DNA of 64,000 nt from Nannobrachium achirus (taxonomy: Eukaryota > Chordata > Actinopteri > Myctophiformes > Myctophidae), in contig OY997655.1 of the NCBI GenBank assembly GCA_963921795.1, positions 10,132,583 through 10,196,582 on the forward strand, given 5' to 3'. Numbering within the stretch: position 1 is the first letter of the stretch; every line of letters begins with the position of its first letter. This document shows, piece after piece, positions 23,026 through 32,935 of the stretch. The translations under genes and the position numbers were made by a program. Below the pieces are notes generated by a model, which made no database searches, was not told the DNA's origin, and saw only the letters and a program-made list of their open reading frames with translations.

Positions 23026-23061
23026 CACACACACACACACACCCCCACACACACACACACA
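23026..23061. repeat. (CA)n tract, left half
   Basis: CA repeats directly left of the long-inverted-repeat element; the tract resumes at 26468, so the element split it. Confidence 0.8.
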
Positions 23062-23462
23062 TAGCCGGGCAGATAACAGAAATAATCGTTCACTTGCGGA
23101 TACAAGCACCAAAATTGGCACACATACTCCTTAGGGATTGCTCTTTTCATAAAACCATCTGGCCAAATCAAATTTCAAGATGGCGGCCATTTCTCAAGAT
23201 GGCCGCCATTGAATATACAGTAATCTTGCATTCCGCAATAAAATACCATAGACCTGTCCTATTTGAATGATCTTGGTGTCAAATCATACATTTTTCACTA
23301 TGTAGAATCCAAATTTGGACCCATGGACTTACTCACTGGCTTCCTTGTACCATATATCAGTCCCGGAATCCTAATATTCTGCTAAATTAGAGGTTTGTGT
23401 TATGTCTGACTCGGGTAAAATGGGTGGTAGTGTATATCTTAGTATTGTTAGAGGTTTATAGT

Positions 23463-23463
<1 letters not shown>

Positions 23464-23525
<62 letters not shown>
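23464..23525. repeat. (GT)n microsatellite
   Basis: GT run of about 60 bp inside the long-inverted-repeat element. Confidence 0.95.
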
Positions 23526-23527
<2 letters not shown>

Positions 23528-23820
23528 GGGGTAATGTAGTAATGTAGTAACTCAACAGAGCGTATTTCAATGCACAGCGGCTGACGCGGCTAAAATGCAT
23601 GGTAGATATAATAGCGCTGTGGGATCACTCTTTGTCTAGTCTCTATTCTTCGACCTTTTCGACTTCCTGCCGACATAGCTCTGGTGGTCATGGAGACACG
23701 CAAACTGCCTCACCACGATAAGGTGATGATCCCGTCGAGGCAGGAGGTAGTTTTTTTTTTATCTAGGGCCTAGGCAGTATAGTACAATAGTATAGTAGGC
23801 CTAGATAGACTACAACGCTT

Positions 23821-24461
23821 CTAAACCTCGCACCTGCAGCTGCACAGTGCCGTGCAGGTCAGACCAAAGCGGTAGCATTTGCATCGACCGCAGCATTCCA
23901 ACTTGCATCCACACTTGGTCAGCTGCTGGCAACTCTCTGCAATGGGTGGGAGCTCAGTCCAATCAATCTGCCACAGATCTCCTTTCTTGGTCCAGCCCCA
24001 GTTGTCAGGAGTCTGCATTTCTGGTTGACATACTGTTGACTGACTCCAGATGCAGGCCGCTTGATAGGAAGCGCGCTTCACATGTTGCTTCAGTGCTGCT
24101 TGCGTTGGAGGAATGGCTTCGTATGGCCTCTGCTTCAGAGCAAACAAGTCCAACCTCGCATCATTGACACCTTCAGCTGTGCTGGATCGGTCGTACATCA
24201 TGACCACAAACTTCTCGTTTTCAGGTCTTCATCATCCACTACAGGTGGGTAATGGCTGAGTTTGCTGAAGACACCGGAAGCCTCATCACAAACATTCCAG
24301 GTTTGCCACGCAGACTTCTTCCCCTTTCCGCGGAATGCTGAAACATCGCAGCCAGTGAAGGCATGGAAGAAGAGCATCCCTTTGCTCTTTTCTGCAAGAG
24401 TGCAACACAGGTCATGAACAGAATCCACTTTAAGTTCTGTCTTTGGCCAAAGGCAACCCAC
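23821..24461 (-). pseudogene. broken element-borne protein with Cys-rich CXC-like tail
   Basis: Two minus-strand frames overlap near 24200-24230. The upstream one (24461 to 24198) reads FFHAFTGCD and GKGKKSAWQTW; the downstream one (to 23821) reads VVMMYDRSS, EAIPPTQAALKQHVKRASYQA and ends in ten cysteines within 28 residues (CGC, CC, CKC, C, CSCRC spacing). Joined order matches an uncharacterised family seen in many fish and invertebrate genomes next to transposons; the frame changes at an AAAA run after EDLK, so it is a frameshifted copy. The Cys spacing resembles the CXC (tesmin/TSO1-like) DNA-binding motif. The N-terminal part of the family is absent. Function unknown. Confidence 0.6.
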
Positions 24462-24629
24462 TGCCCAGCCCTGAGGCTCATAGGGCAGGAGTCTATGTCC
24501 TGTTTCTGTGAGGCTGCTTGATGTACATTAAGTACCCCTAGTAGTGGACATGATAATAGTTTGTCACAGGGACATACCCCAATCCAGCCTTTGATGCTGA
24601 GGTCATAGATTCAAGATGTATGACAAGGT

Positions 24630-24961
24630 CCATATATGGAGTTCCCTGATGTCTTCAATATTAAGCCCATATCTAACAGGACTTCATATGGGAATGCCCA
24701 TATATGGAGGCCACATACCACACTAACATAATCCATATATGGCCAAGACAGATGGCCAAGACAGCCCATATCTGTGTGACTGGTTCTACAGACAGGGATC
24801 TCCATGTATGGGCATAAAAGGGTATGTTGTCAGTTGTCATGGACATCATAGTACTTTCGCATAACAAATAACTGAGTAAGCATGTTTGGGCTCTCACAGC
24901 ATATCTCCATATACAGTACATGGATCTCCATATATGGGTACCTGGGGGTCTCCATATATGG
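24630..24961. repeat. cluster of five CCATATATGG palindromes
   Basis: Exact CCATATATGG at 24630, 24698, 24733, 24929 and 24952 within 332 bp, plus degenerate forms (CCATATCTG, CCATGTATGG, CCATATACAG). The decamer fits the CArg box CC(A/T)6GG bound by serum response factor, but may only be a decayed satellite. Confidence 0.75.
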
Positions 24962-25157
24962 GTAACAGGTCCAATACATCACTGGCCAGATGGCAAAGAA
25001 TTGGCACCCTGAGGCATCTAACTAGTAAATAATACTGAGAATACTAATAAACCATCAAGTACACTACATAAACCCATGATACATAAAACTAACAGTTTCT
25101 AATATTATTCTTGCAAGAATAGGGCCAAAACTGAAACAGCCGTTTGGATGGCCCCCT

Positions 25158-26120
25158 GTAGTAACGCTGAGGACACCTGGGGGTCCCGGACCCTGTGGAA
25201 GACCCCTGGTATTAGCTACATAGCCCAGGTACAGGTACAAAAGCTTTTATGCTTCAATTATGATCTAATTTGACAATGTTCTGGAGCAGGAGCAGAGCAA
25301 GGACTGTACTGAGATAGGCTCAGGGGTCATTCCGGGGGTCCCAGGTGAGGAGAGACCCCCACCAAAAGTCATAAAGGTTATTCTGGCTGCTTCAAAAGTG
25401 CAATATATGAACTTAGAATGTTTTAAAACATTCAAAACAACTCTAATATTATGAAAATTGGACATTAACTGGCTGACATACTGTTCTGCGAGGTCCTAAA
25501 ATAGATGACCCCGCAGAAAGGGGGCTGGGGTCAGGAAAATCTGACACCCATCATTTTCTGACAGTTTGGTCCCTATAAAAGCCAAAGCAGTAAAAAAATA
25601 CATTTTAGCAAAGAAATCCTTAGAAGTACACTTCTTATCACACTAGGTAGTAACTCCGAGGACCCCCAGGGGTCCCGAAGCCCCTGTGGAAGACCCCTGG
25701 TATTTGTTACTACTTTTTTTTTGTTTTCAGAAAAAAAGTTTATGCTTCAATTATGATCTAATATGACATTGTTCTGGAGCAGGAGCAGAGCGAGTACTGA
25801 GAAAGGCTCAGGGGTCCATCTGGGGGGTCCCAGGTGAGGAAAGACCCCAACCAAAAGTCAGAAAGCTTATTCTGGCTGCTTCAAAAGTGTAATAAATGAA
25901 TTCAGAATGTTTTAAAACCTACAAAACAACCCTAATATTAAGAAAATTGGACATTAACTGGCTGGCGTACTGTTCTGGCAGGTCCCAAACTAGATGACCC
26001 CCAGCAAGGGGGTGGGGATCCGGAAAAGTTGACACCCATCATTTTCTCATAGTTTGGAATCTATAGAACCAGGATCCGCAAAAAGATCAATTTTAGCACA
26101 AAAATCCTACGGGAGCTGTT
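25158..26120. repeat. 489-bp tandem duplication
   Basis: Unit A starts at 25158 and unit B at 25647, both with GTAGTAAC. Shared blocks include CAATTATGATCTAAT, TGTTCTGGAGCAGGAGCAGA, GAAAATTGGACATTAACTGG and ACACCCATCATTTTCT, with perhaps 10 percent divergence. The start resembles the right end of the CAGGGGTCTTCAA hAT family. Confidence 0.8.
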
Positions 26121-26461
26121 TTTTGGACGCATCGCACCACACTATTAGCAGAATATTAAGATTCCGGGACTGATATATGGTACAAGGAAGCCATTGAGTA
26201 AGTCCATGGGTCCAAATTTGGATTCTACATAGTGATAAATGTATGATTTGACACCAAAATTATTCAAATAGGACATTTTATTGCGGAATGCAAGATTACT
26301 GTATATTCAATGGCGGCCATCATGAAAATTGGCCGCCATCTTGATTTTTTTTTTGGCCAGATGGTTTTCTGAAAAGAGCAATGCCTAAGGAGTATGTGTG
26401 CCAATTTTGGTGCTTGTATCCGCAAGTGAACGATTCACCTGTAATATGCACTTTATCTGCC

Positions 26462-26491
26462 TCGCTAACACACACACACACACACACACAA
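26462..26491. repeat. (CA)n tract, right half
   Basis: Continuation of the tract at 23026 after the element end. Confidence 0.8.
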
Positions 26492-27535
26492 ACAATGCAA
26501 GAACCCCCCCGTTCATGTGCATTCACCTGTCTGGTGTTTCCTACCAATACCTTTCAAATTAATGGCTTGTCTTCAAATTAAATCAATAGGTCTCCCCAAA
26601 TTACCTTTGGTTGCTGTCAATGCTGTGGTTTAGGTTTGAGGGAGTTTTATGGAGAGGTAGTTTTTTCCCATACCAATTTTCTGTCTAAGAACTAGACATT
26701 TGAGTTGCTACAATTACATTTTCTCCCAGGCAGAGAACAGAAGGACCCATGCACCAAAAGGCCAAGTGATAACAAAAATAATATTATTTAAAAAGAATTA
26801 TGTCTACTACTGTAATCTATAACATTTTTAAACATTGCTGTTATAGTTGCATTGAAATAGAGCATGCATGATTTTAGCAAAACGTTTTTCAAACAAACTC
26901 TTATCTTAATATTTTATTTTCATTATATAAAATGTCATTGTTTAAGGTGGGAAATGTAGGCTACCCTATGTCATTAGTCTGATGCCTTTCAAGTAAATAC
27001 AAGGCAAAACAATACCCCATGTCACTGCTTCAAGTTGTTTTGATTCGTTTTAACCTCTCTACAGGGACTTACAATGTTACACTTCTCTCTGTTGATCAGT
27101 GCACTTTAAAACTTTCGGACGAGGCTTGCTTAACGAGTAATAGACTACACCTGGAAATACAAAAAGACGTAAATTCTTAATCCAGCTGTGCAGGTGGATT
27201 AAACTACACATGATCACAAAGGCTTGTGTTTGGAAGCTGTTAGGACTTATTTATTTGGGGACACAAGGATATCCTGCAGGTAAGAGGAAAGTGAACTGTT
27301 GTGCTGTTGTCTGTTTGGCGAAAAAAAATAACTTCTGGGAAGATTAGATGCTTGCTGCTGTGCTGAGCGGGGGGCTCTACGTGTGTGTGCCTGTGTGTGT
27401 GCGTGTGTGCTACTACTGTGTGCCTATCAGATGCGCGTCAGAATGCTCCGTTACTTAACAAGGCAGCTCTCTCAATGTTAACGTGAATGCGCTCCTCATA
27501 TGGATATAACATTAATTCCATTGCATTGTAGTGAC
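26492..27535. other. non-coding remainder of the 4.9-kb hAT-like element
   Basis: No gene recognised. Interrupted TG repeats at 27380-27410. Confidence 0.5.
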
Positions 27536-27701
27536 TTGACTCGAGTGGACTCGGTGGGGGGCGAGTCCAAGTCAAATTAGACCGAGACCGAGACGAGTCC
27601 AAGTCAAATTAAGGGCGAGACCGAGACGAGACCGAGTCAGTGAAAATTTGGACTTGAGTCCTGACTCGAGACGAGTCATTGACTCGAGTACTACAACACT
27701 A

Positions 27702-27839
27702 CTATTTTCACAACGCACCGCGACGCGTTGTGAGCTTGTAGATCGGCTATTTTCACAACGCACTGCGACGCGCTGTGAGCTTGTAGATCGGCTATTTTCA
27801 CAACGCACCGCGACGTGTTGTTGTGAGCTTGTAGATCGG
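27702..27839. repeat. three tandem 45-48-bp hairpin units
   Basis: Units 27702-27746, 27747-27791 and 27792-27839 repeat CTATTTTCACAACGCAC then GTTGTGAGCTTGTAGATCGG. With 22734-22786 they made a continuous array of at least four units before the hAT insertion. Each unit is the inner loop and right arm of the dispersed hairpin joined head to tail. Confidence 0.9.
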
Positions 27840-28295
27840 CTATTTTTAAATAGCTTCAAATGTACTTAATAGTTACTTTACAGTTTACACCACTGAACTG
27901 ATGTTTAAAAAGCAATTCAATTGCTCTTCATTAAGGTAAAGTATGAGTATGAGCTCAAAGCTATTTATCATAGTGGCATAAAATGAAGGGGGGAAAAAAG
28001 ACGATATATTCGTCAATCGCCGATTATTTGTATGACAATCATCTGGAGAAATTCCTAATCGTGACAGCCCTGTTAGGACGTCCCACATCTTATCATTTTC
28101 AGTGGTTTGCTGCGTTTACGGTATTTAGATGAAAGCGGGAGATACAAAGCGTTTTTACCTTTTCCACTTTCAAAGGGGGTTTCACTTTGTTACGGTTTCA
28201 CCCCCCGAAGACGCCATTTTCGTCTAAATGACCCCCCACAAACGGCTATAAATCATTACGTTTATAGTGAAGCCAGTTTTCGTCTAATAGGGGCC

Positions 28296-28402
28296 TTATT
28301 CACTCAAGCTTTTGGACAATAATGTGTTTTGTTTCTGTTTTGTTAAGCGCCTTGGGTTTTTTGAAAGGCACTATATAAATTCAAGTTATTATTATTATTA
28401 TG
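28296..28402 (+). repeat. L2-like LINE 3' end, 3' piece
   Basis: Resumes the interrupted frame as LFTQAFGQ then stop, followed by TTAAGCGCCTTGGGTTTTTT, AAAGGCACTATATAAATTCA and a (TTA)n tail, the classic L2 3' end. Confidence 0.8.
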
Positions 28403-29480
28403 GTAGCGTCCCCACCACAACGATAATTGATGCGAACGTGACGTGTCGTTATCGTTACCGGGCGCAGTGGGAAAGGGCCTTTAGTCCATTAGCACCAGCT
28501 GTATGTTTTTTTCTGCTGCTGCAGTGTCCATCTTACAAAGCCATCAACTGCACTGCAGACGAGCATTACAAGCTCTCAAGGTGCACGACTAATTCCTCTA
28601 AATGTGCAAATGGCTTTTATGACACTTTTCTCTTTCAAGTCCAAGCAGAACTGACATCTGTGGCTGTGTCTAATTCATGCTGACGATAGTGAAGCAGAAT
28701 ATCGAACTGGCGTATGAATATATTCAATTATAGGTGTTGTACAGGTGTTGGGGATAATGTGATTATGCCTTGCAAGCATGCTGTACTCGAATAGAAAGGG
28801 GAAAAAACATTTAAATGTACCTGAGGACCAAACTGCGTTGAGTGTCCGTGTCCGCAAGCGTTCGTGCATGGCATATAATTGCCATAGCAACCTTTTTTCC
28901 TCATTAGTTGTGCAGCAGAAATGAAAAGCTTATCGACTCCTGCTATTGTGTCTGGTGTTCTAAAGTCTTAAAGTCTTCGTGTCCTCACAAGCATAGTAAT
29001 ACAAACGCGTGTGTGTGTGTGCGCGTGTGTGTGCGTGCGTGCAAAGCTTGTTGACTCCTGCTTGTGTGGAAAGTCTTCACATGCTCTGAACTAGCATGAC
29101 CTTGACCTACATGTGTACTGTACATGTGATGATTGATTAGCACCATTACAGTAATGCACTTTTAATGGTATGACTCAATGTAGCCATAAATAATGCATGA
29201 GGATATTATGCATGTTTAATTGGCTCATCTAAAGCTATGTTGACATAAGATATTAAAGGCAAATTAAACAAGCATTTATCATGATCCTTAAGTTTTACCA
29301 TGGCGACAGTTTTATTGGTTCATGCACTTAGAGGTCTAGTGGTTCTTCTTGACTACAAGAACTACAGTAAGTGAACCATGAAACGTGAAATGTATTCCAC
29401 TGGTTCTGGACTGGGTTCCATATGGCTTGGGTTCACACAAGGTTCTCAGAGCCTAATCAGGTAGTGCTTACCCTGAGTCA
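28403..29480. other. non-coding stretch
   Basis: A 123-codon frame at 28312-28683 begins in the LINE tail and has no domain. TG/CG-rich simple repeat at 29007-29042. No gene supported. Confidence 0.45.
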
Positions 29481-29650
29481 GTGGTGTAAAGTAACTAAGT
29501 ACATTTACTTAAGTACTGTAATTTTAAGGTATTTGCACTTTACTTGAGTACTTCCAATTTCCAATACTTTTACTTCTACTCCACTGCATCTCGATCCAAA
29601 TGTTGTACTTTTGCTCCACTACATTTATTTTAACACTTTGAAAATCGCTA
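29481..29650. mobile_element. MITE fragment, AGTGGTGTAAAGTAACTAAG family
   Basis: Left-end half of the family at 12339-12707, with ACATTTACTTAAGTACTG and CTTTACTTGAGTACTTCC. The right end is missing. Confidence 0.6.
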
Positions 29651-29853
29651 AACAAAGTGTATTTATTAAATGTAGTATATCGAATTTATTACATTTAATT
29701 AAATTACATTTACTGAGATGTACTGAGATCCTGGATGGCTTGGTTCTAGGCTTAACATAATTGTTATAAATAATTTTGTAAAAGTCTATGAGGAAAATTA
29801 ATGGGAGATTTTTAGTGGCACCAGTAAACCACTTCCGCTGCGATACTCTATAG

Positions 29854-30287
29854 CAGGGGTCTTCAACGTTTTCAGGCCAAGGACCCCTTTATGATAGAGA
29901 GATGAAGCAGGGTCCTCCACTACAGTATTGTATACAATCGTGTTGCAGATTAAAAATGTTCATAGATTTCTTAGACCACTTGTTTGACAGCACAAACATT
30001 TAACCTCTTGAACCGTACGTAAATACTTAAGTCCATTCTTCTTTTCCAAACCTCTTTGCCAGAAATAGACGATCTACAAGCTCACCACGCCTCGCAGCTT
30101 GAGGCGTTCTGGCGTTGTGAGCTTGTAGATCTGCTATCGTTGGCTAATGTTCCACTCAGAATAGGGATGCTAGGGTTCAAGTGGTTAATGTAAAAAACAT
30201 GATCCTATCGCACAAAGATTTGGCGGCCCCCCTGTAGTAACTCTGAGGACCCCCTAGGGGTCCCGGACCCCCTGTTGAAGACCCCTG
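29854..30287. mobile_element. hAT MITE, CAGGGGTCTTCAA family, 434 bp
   Basis: Termini CAGGGGTCTTCAACG and (right, reverse complement) CAGGGGTCTTCAACAGGGGG. Flanks 29846-29853 and 30288-30295 are both CTCTATAG. The hairpin module is at 30063-30137. The same family is at 61333-61758 and, truncated, at 39118. Confidence 0.93.
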
Positions 30288-30295
30288 CTCTATAG

Positions 30296-30902
30296 TGGAA
30301 CAGAGCCCTAGTATTACTGTATGATTGTAACAGGAACACTGAGACAATGTGATTCATCTAATCCTTACAGGTCAGTGAAACACATTCAGCTACTCTTGCA
30401 GATCGATGTTTGTTCTTTATAAAACACACCTCAGGGTTCCTCTAATCCTCCGTGGAAATTAACTGAGCATTACTGGATATAAAATGTATTCTTTTAAAGC
30501 AGGAAAAACAGAGAACTCACCATCGTGAGGGCATTTCTCTGGCCCACACATGGACATTCTTACTTTAATTTAGAGGCTTTCGTGGTTAGATTTAAAGGTA
30601 AACACAGCCTGTGTAGGCTATGTTTTGTTCATTGAATTTAGCACATCAAGGGGAACAGTATTGTTAAGGGAATGTGACAATGTGACAGCATTAATCCCAT
30701 CAATTAGCTGCCACTACGGCCTCTTTGAACCTTCTCCTCTTGTGTTCCTCCTTTCTGCAGGGAGCCATGCAGTCGTAACATTAAATTGTCACTGTGCTGT
30801 CAGTGTGTGACAGGCTGCTCTAATCCACACTGTGTCGCTCCGGTGCTCATCCATGCTGCTGGAGAAGTCATGCTTCAGGCTTAAAACCAGCCTCACCGCC
30901 TC
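30296..30902. other. non-coding stretch, nothing recognised
   Basis: No gene or family recognised. Confidence 0.45.
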
Positions 30903-31078
30903 CCCTCCTCCCACCTAGTGCTGACCACCCCACCTACTGCTGTATGAGACTAGCCTCAAACCCCACCTATTGCTGTATGGAAGACTAGCCTCACCACCCC
31001 ACTTACTGCTGTATGAAAGACTAGCCTCACCACCCCACTTACTGCTGTATGAAAGACTAGCCTCACCACCCCACCTAC
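30903..31078. repeat. minisatellite, about 40-bp unit
   Basis: Units of ACTGCTGTATGAAAGACTAG followed by CCTCACCACCCCAC. The array resumes at 38548 after the 7.46-kb insertion. Confidence 0.85.
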
Positions 31079-31231
31079 TAAGGCTGCACAATATTTTGTT
31101 ATTATATCGTTATCAAGGTATGACCAATGACCATGTGCAATATCAGTATCGCGAAAGGCAATGATATCGCGATATATCGCCCTGGGCATATTAGTGGAGG
31201 CTCTAAGCCCGAAAAATAAGCTGTTAACTTC

Positions 31232-32690
31232 AAGTCATGATGCAAAGGTCCCCTTTGGTATGGAAGTACCTTAGGGGCATAGGAAAGAATTTATCCAAAG
31301 AGACAAGTTAGATCACCCTTCATTTTCTATTTATAGCCATTTTAAAAATGGCCGCCGACAATAATCCCCAATACACCAGACCCCATATCTTTGCTTCTGT
31401 TAGAGCTATAATAATAATATTGGTGTCAAAGTGTACATTTTTGGGGTCTAGGAACTCAACTAAACAGGTGTCAATGCAAAAAACCCAATACTTCAGTAAT
31501 TAACATGACAGCGGGGGGTAAAATATGCAAATTTCATGAAAAATAACACGTTTTAACAGGGTAACTTACCCCCTCACCCCTCCCCCTAAACTTTGATTCA
31601 CTTTTCCTTTGGTATGGAAGTACCTTAGGGCCATAGGAAACAATTTATCCAAAGAGACAATTTAGATCACTCTTCATTTTCTATCTATAGCCATTTTAAA
31701 AATGGCCGCCGACAATAAACCACTATTACACCAGACCCCAACTTTGCTTCTGTTAGAGCTATAATAATAATATTGGTGTCAAAGTATACATTTTTGGGGT
31801 CTAGGAATTCAACTAAACAGGTTTCAATGCAACAAACCCAATACTTCACTAATTAACATGACAGCGGGGGGTAAAATGTGCAAATTTCATGAAAAATAAT
31901 ACGTTTTAACAGGGTAACTTACCCCCCCACCCCTCCCCCTAAACTTTGATTCAATTTTCCTTTGGTATGGAAGTACCTTGTGGCCATAGGAAACAATTTA
32001 TCCAAAGAGACAATTTAGATCACCCTTCATTTTCTATCTATAGCCATTTAAAAAATGGCCGCCAACAATAAACAACTATTACACCAGACCCCAACTTTGC
32101 TTCTGTTAGAGCTATAATAATAATATTGGTGTCAAAGTGTACATTTTTGGGGTCTAGGAATTCAACTAAACAGGTTTCAATGCAAAAAACCCAATACTTC
32201 ACTAATTAACATGACAGCGGGGGGTAAAATATGCAAATTTCATGAAAAAGAATACGTTTTAACAGGGTAACTTACCCCCCCCACCCCTCCCCCTAAACTT
32301 TGATTCAATTTTCCTTTGGTATGGAAGTACCTTGTGGCCATAGGAAACAATTTATCCAAAGAGACCATTTAGATCACCCTTCATTTTCTATCTATAGCCA
32401 TTTTAAAAATGGCCGCCAACAATAAACAACTATTACACCAGACCCCAACTTTGCTTCCGTTAGAGCTATAATAATAATATTGGTTTCAAAGTGTACATTT
32501 TTGGGGTCTAGGAATTCAACTAAACAGGTTTCAATGAAAAAAAAAACAATATGTTTCAACAGGAGTAAAATATGCAAAGAAAAATTAGTTTTAACAGGGT
32601 AATGTTCCTTTTTCTCCCCCTTTGGCAATGAAGTAGGCTACCTTAGGGTAATAGGAAAGATATTATCCAAAGAGATTAGATCACCCTTCA
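31232..32690. repeat. left array of about 353-bp tandem units
   Basis: TTTGGTATGGAAGTACCTT recurs at 31254, 31608, 31961 and 32314. Each unit also has TTTTAAAAATGGCCGCC, TAATAATAATATTGGTGTC and ACCCCTCCCCCTAAACTTTG. The last unit is more diverged. Confidence 0.9.
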
Positions 32691-32935
32691 TTTCTGAAAT
32701 ATACACGTTTTTTTTAAATGGCAGCCATCATTTACACTTACAGCAATACAACACAGCCTATATCTTTGCTTCTGATAGAGATATCATTTCTGGGGTAAAA
32801 TAATCCGATTAAATTAGTTTCAAGACAACAAAAAAACAATAGTTTTCTCATTACCTTCAAAATGGAGGTGAAATAATTAATCACATTTCATTAACAGTTA
32901 ACAAATCATTTACTGATGCAAACTTGGACACATCA

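Larger units (their letters stand above)
23064..26465. mobile_element. 3.4-kb element with about 320-bp terminal inverted repeats
   Basis: Ends GCCGGGCAGATAA and (right, reverse complement) GCGAGGCAGATAA, with TA on both sides (23062-23063, 26466-26467) inside a (CA)n tract. The arms 23085-23385 and 26143-26445 pair over about 300 bases (for example CACTTGCGGATACAAGCACC; ATGGCGGCCAT; GGAATGCAAGATTACTG). Inside are a broken cysteine-rich gene, a cluster of CCATATATGG palindromes and a 489-bp tandem duplication. TA duplication suggests a Tc1/mariner-type or related mobiliser, but the family is not identified. Confidence 0.7.
22787..27701. mobile_element. hAT-like element, 4.9 kb, nested
   Basis: Termini TAGTGTTGTAGT and (right, reverse complement) TAGTGTTGTAGTACTCGAGTC-type sequence. 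Flanks 22779-22786 and 27702-27709 are both CTATTTTC, a perfect 8-bp duplication. Subterminal regions 22796-22965 and 27536-27690 are packed with GAGTCCGAGTC / GAGACCGAG repeats. The insertion falls exactly at the start of a 45-bp hairpin unit. No hAT transposase is recognised inside; the cargo is another element and simple repeats. Confidence 0.88.
22226..28295. mobile_element. PIF/Harbinger-like element split by younger insertions
   Basis: Left end GGCCCCTATTAGACGAAAAC, and the right end is its reverse complement; about 37 terminal bases match with one difference. TTA flanks both ends (22223-22225 and 28296-28298), the 3-bp TWA duplication of PIF/Harbinger. Removing it rejoins the LINE frame (KRHL then FTQAF), confirming both borders. 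Its own sequence is only 22226-22786 and 27702-28295, about 1.1 kb; the rest is a nested hAT-like element. It contains the 45-bp hairpin array. Confidence 0.85.

Noticed and set aside
22786..23171. Frames rich in Leu-Gly-Leu-Asp-Ser
   Set aside because: They translate the GAGTCCGAG subterminal repeats of the hAT-like element.
22734..27839. 45-bp repeats considered as a CRISPR array
   Set aside because: Units are contiguous with no unique spacers, and the host is a eukaryote; the units derive from the dispersed hairpin.
30956..31189. Frame with repeated GVVRLVFHTAVS
   Set aside because: It is the translation of the 40-bp minisatellite.
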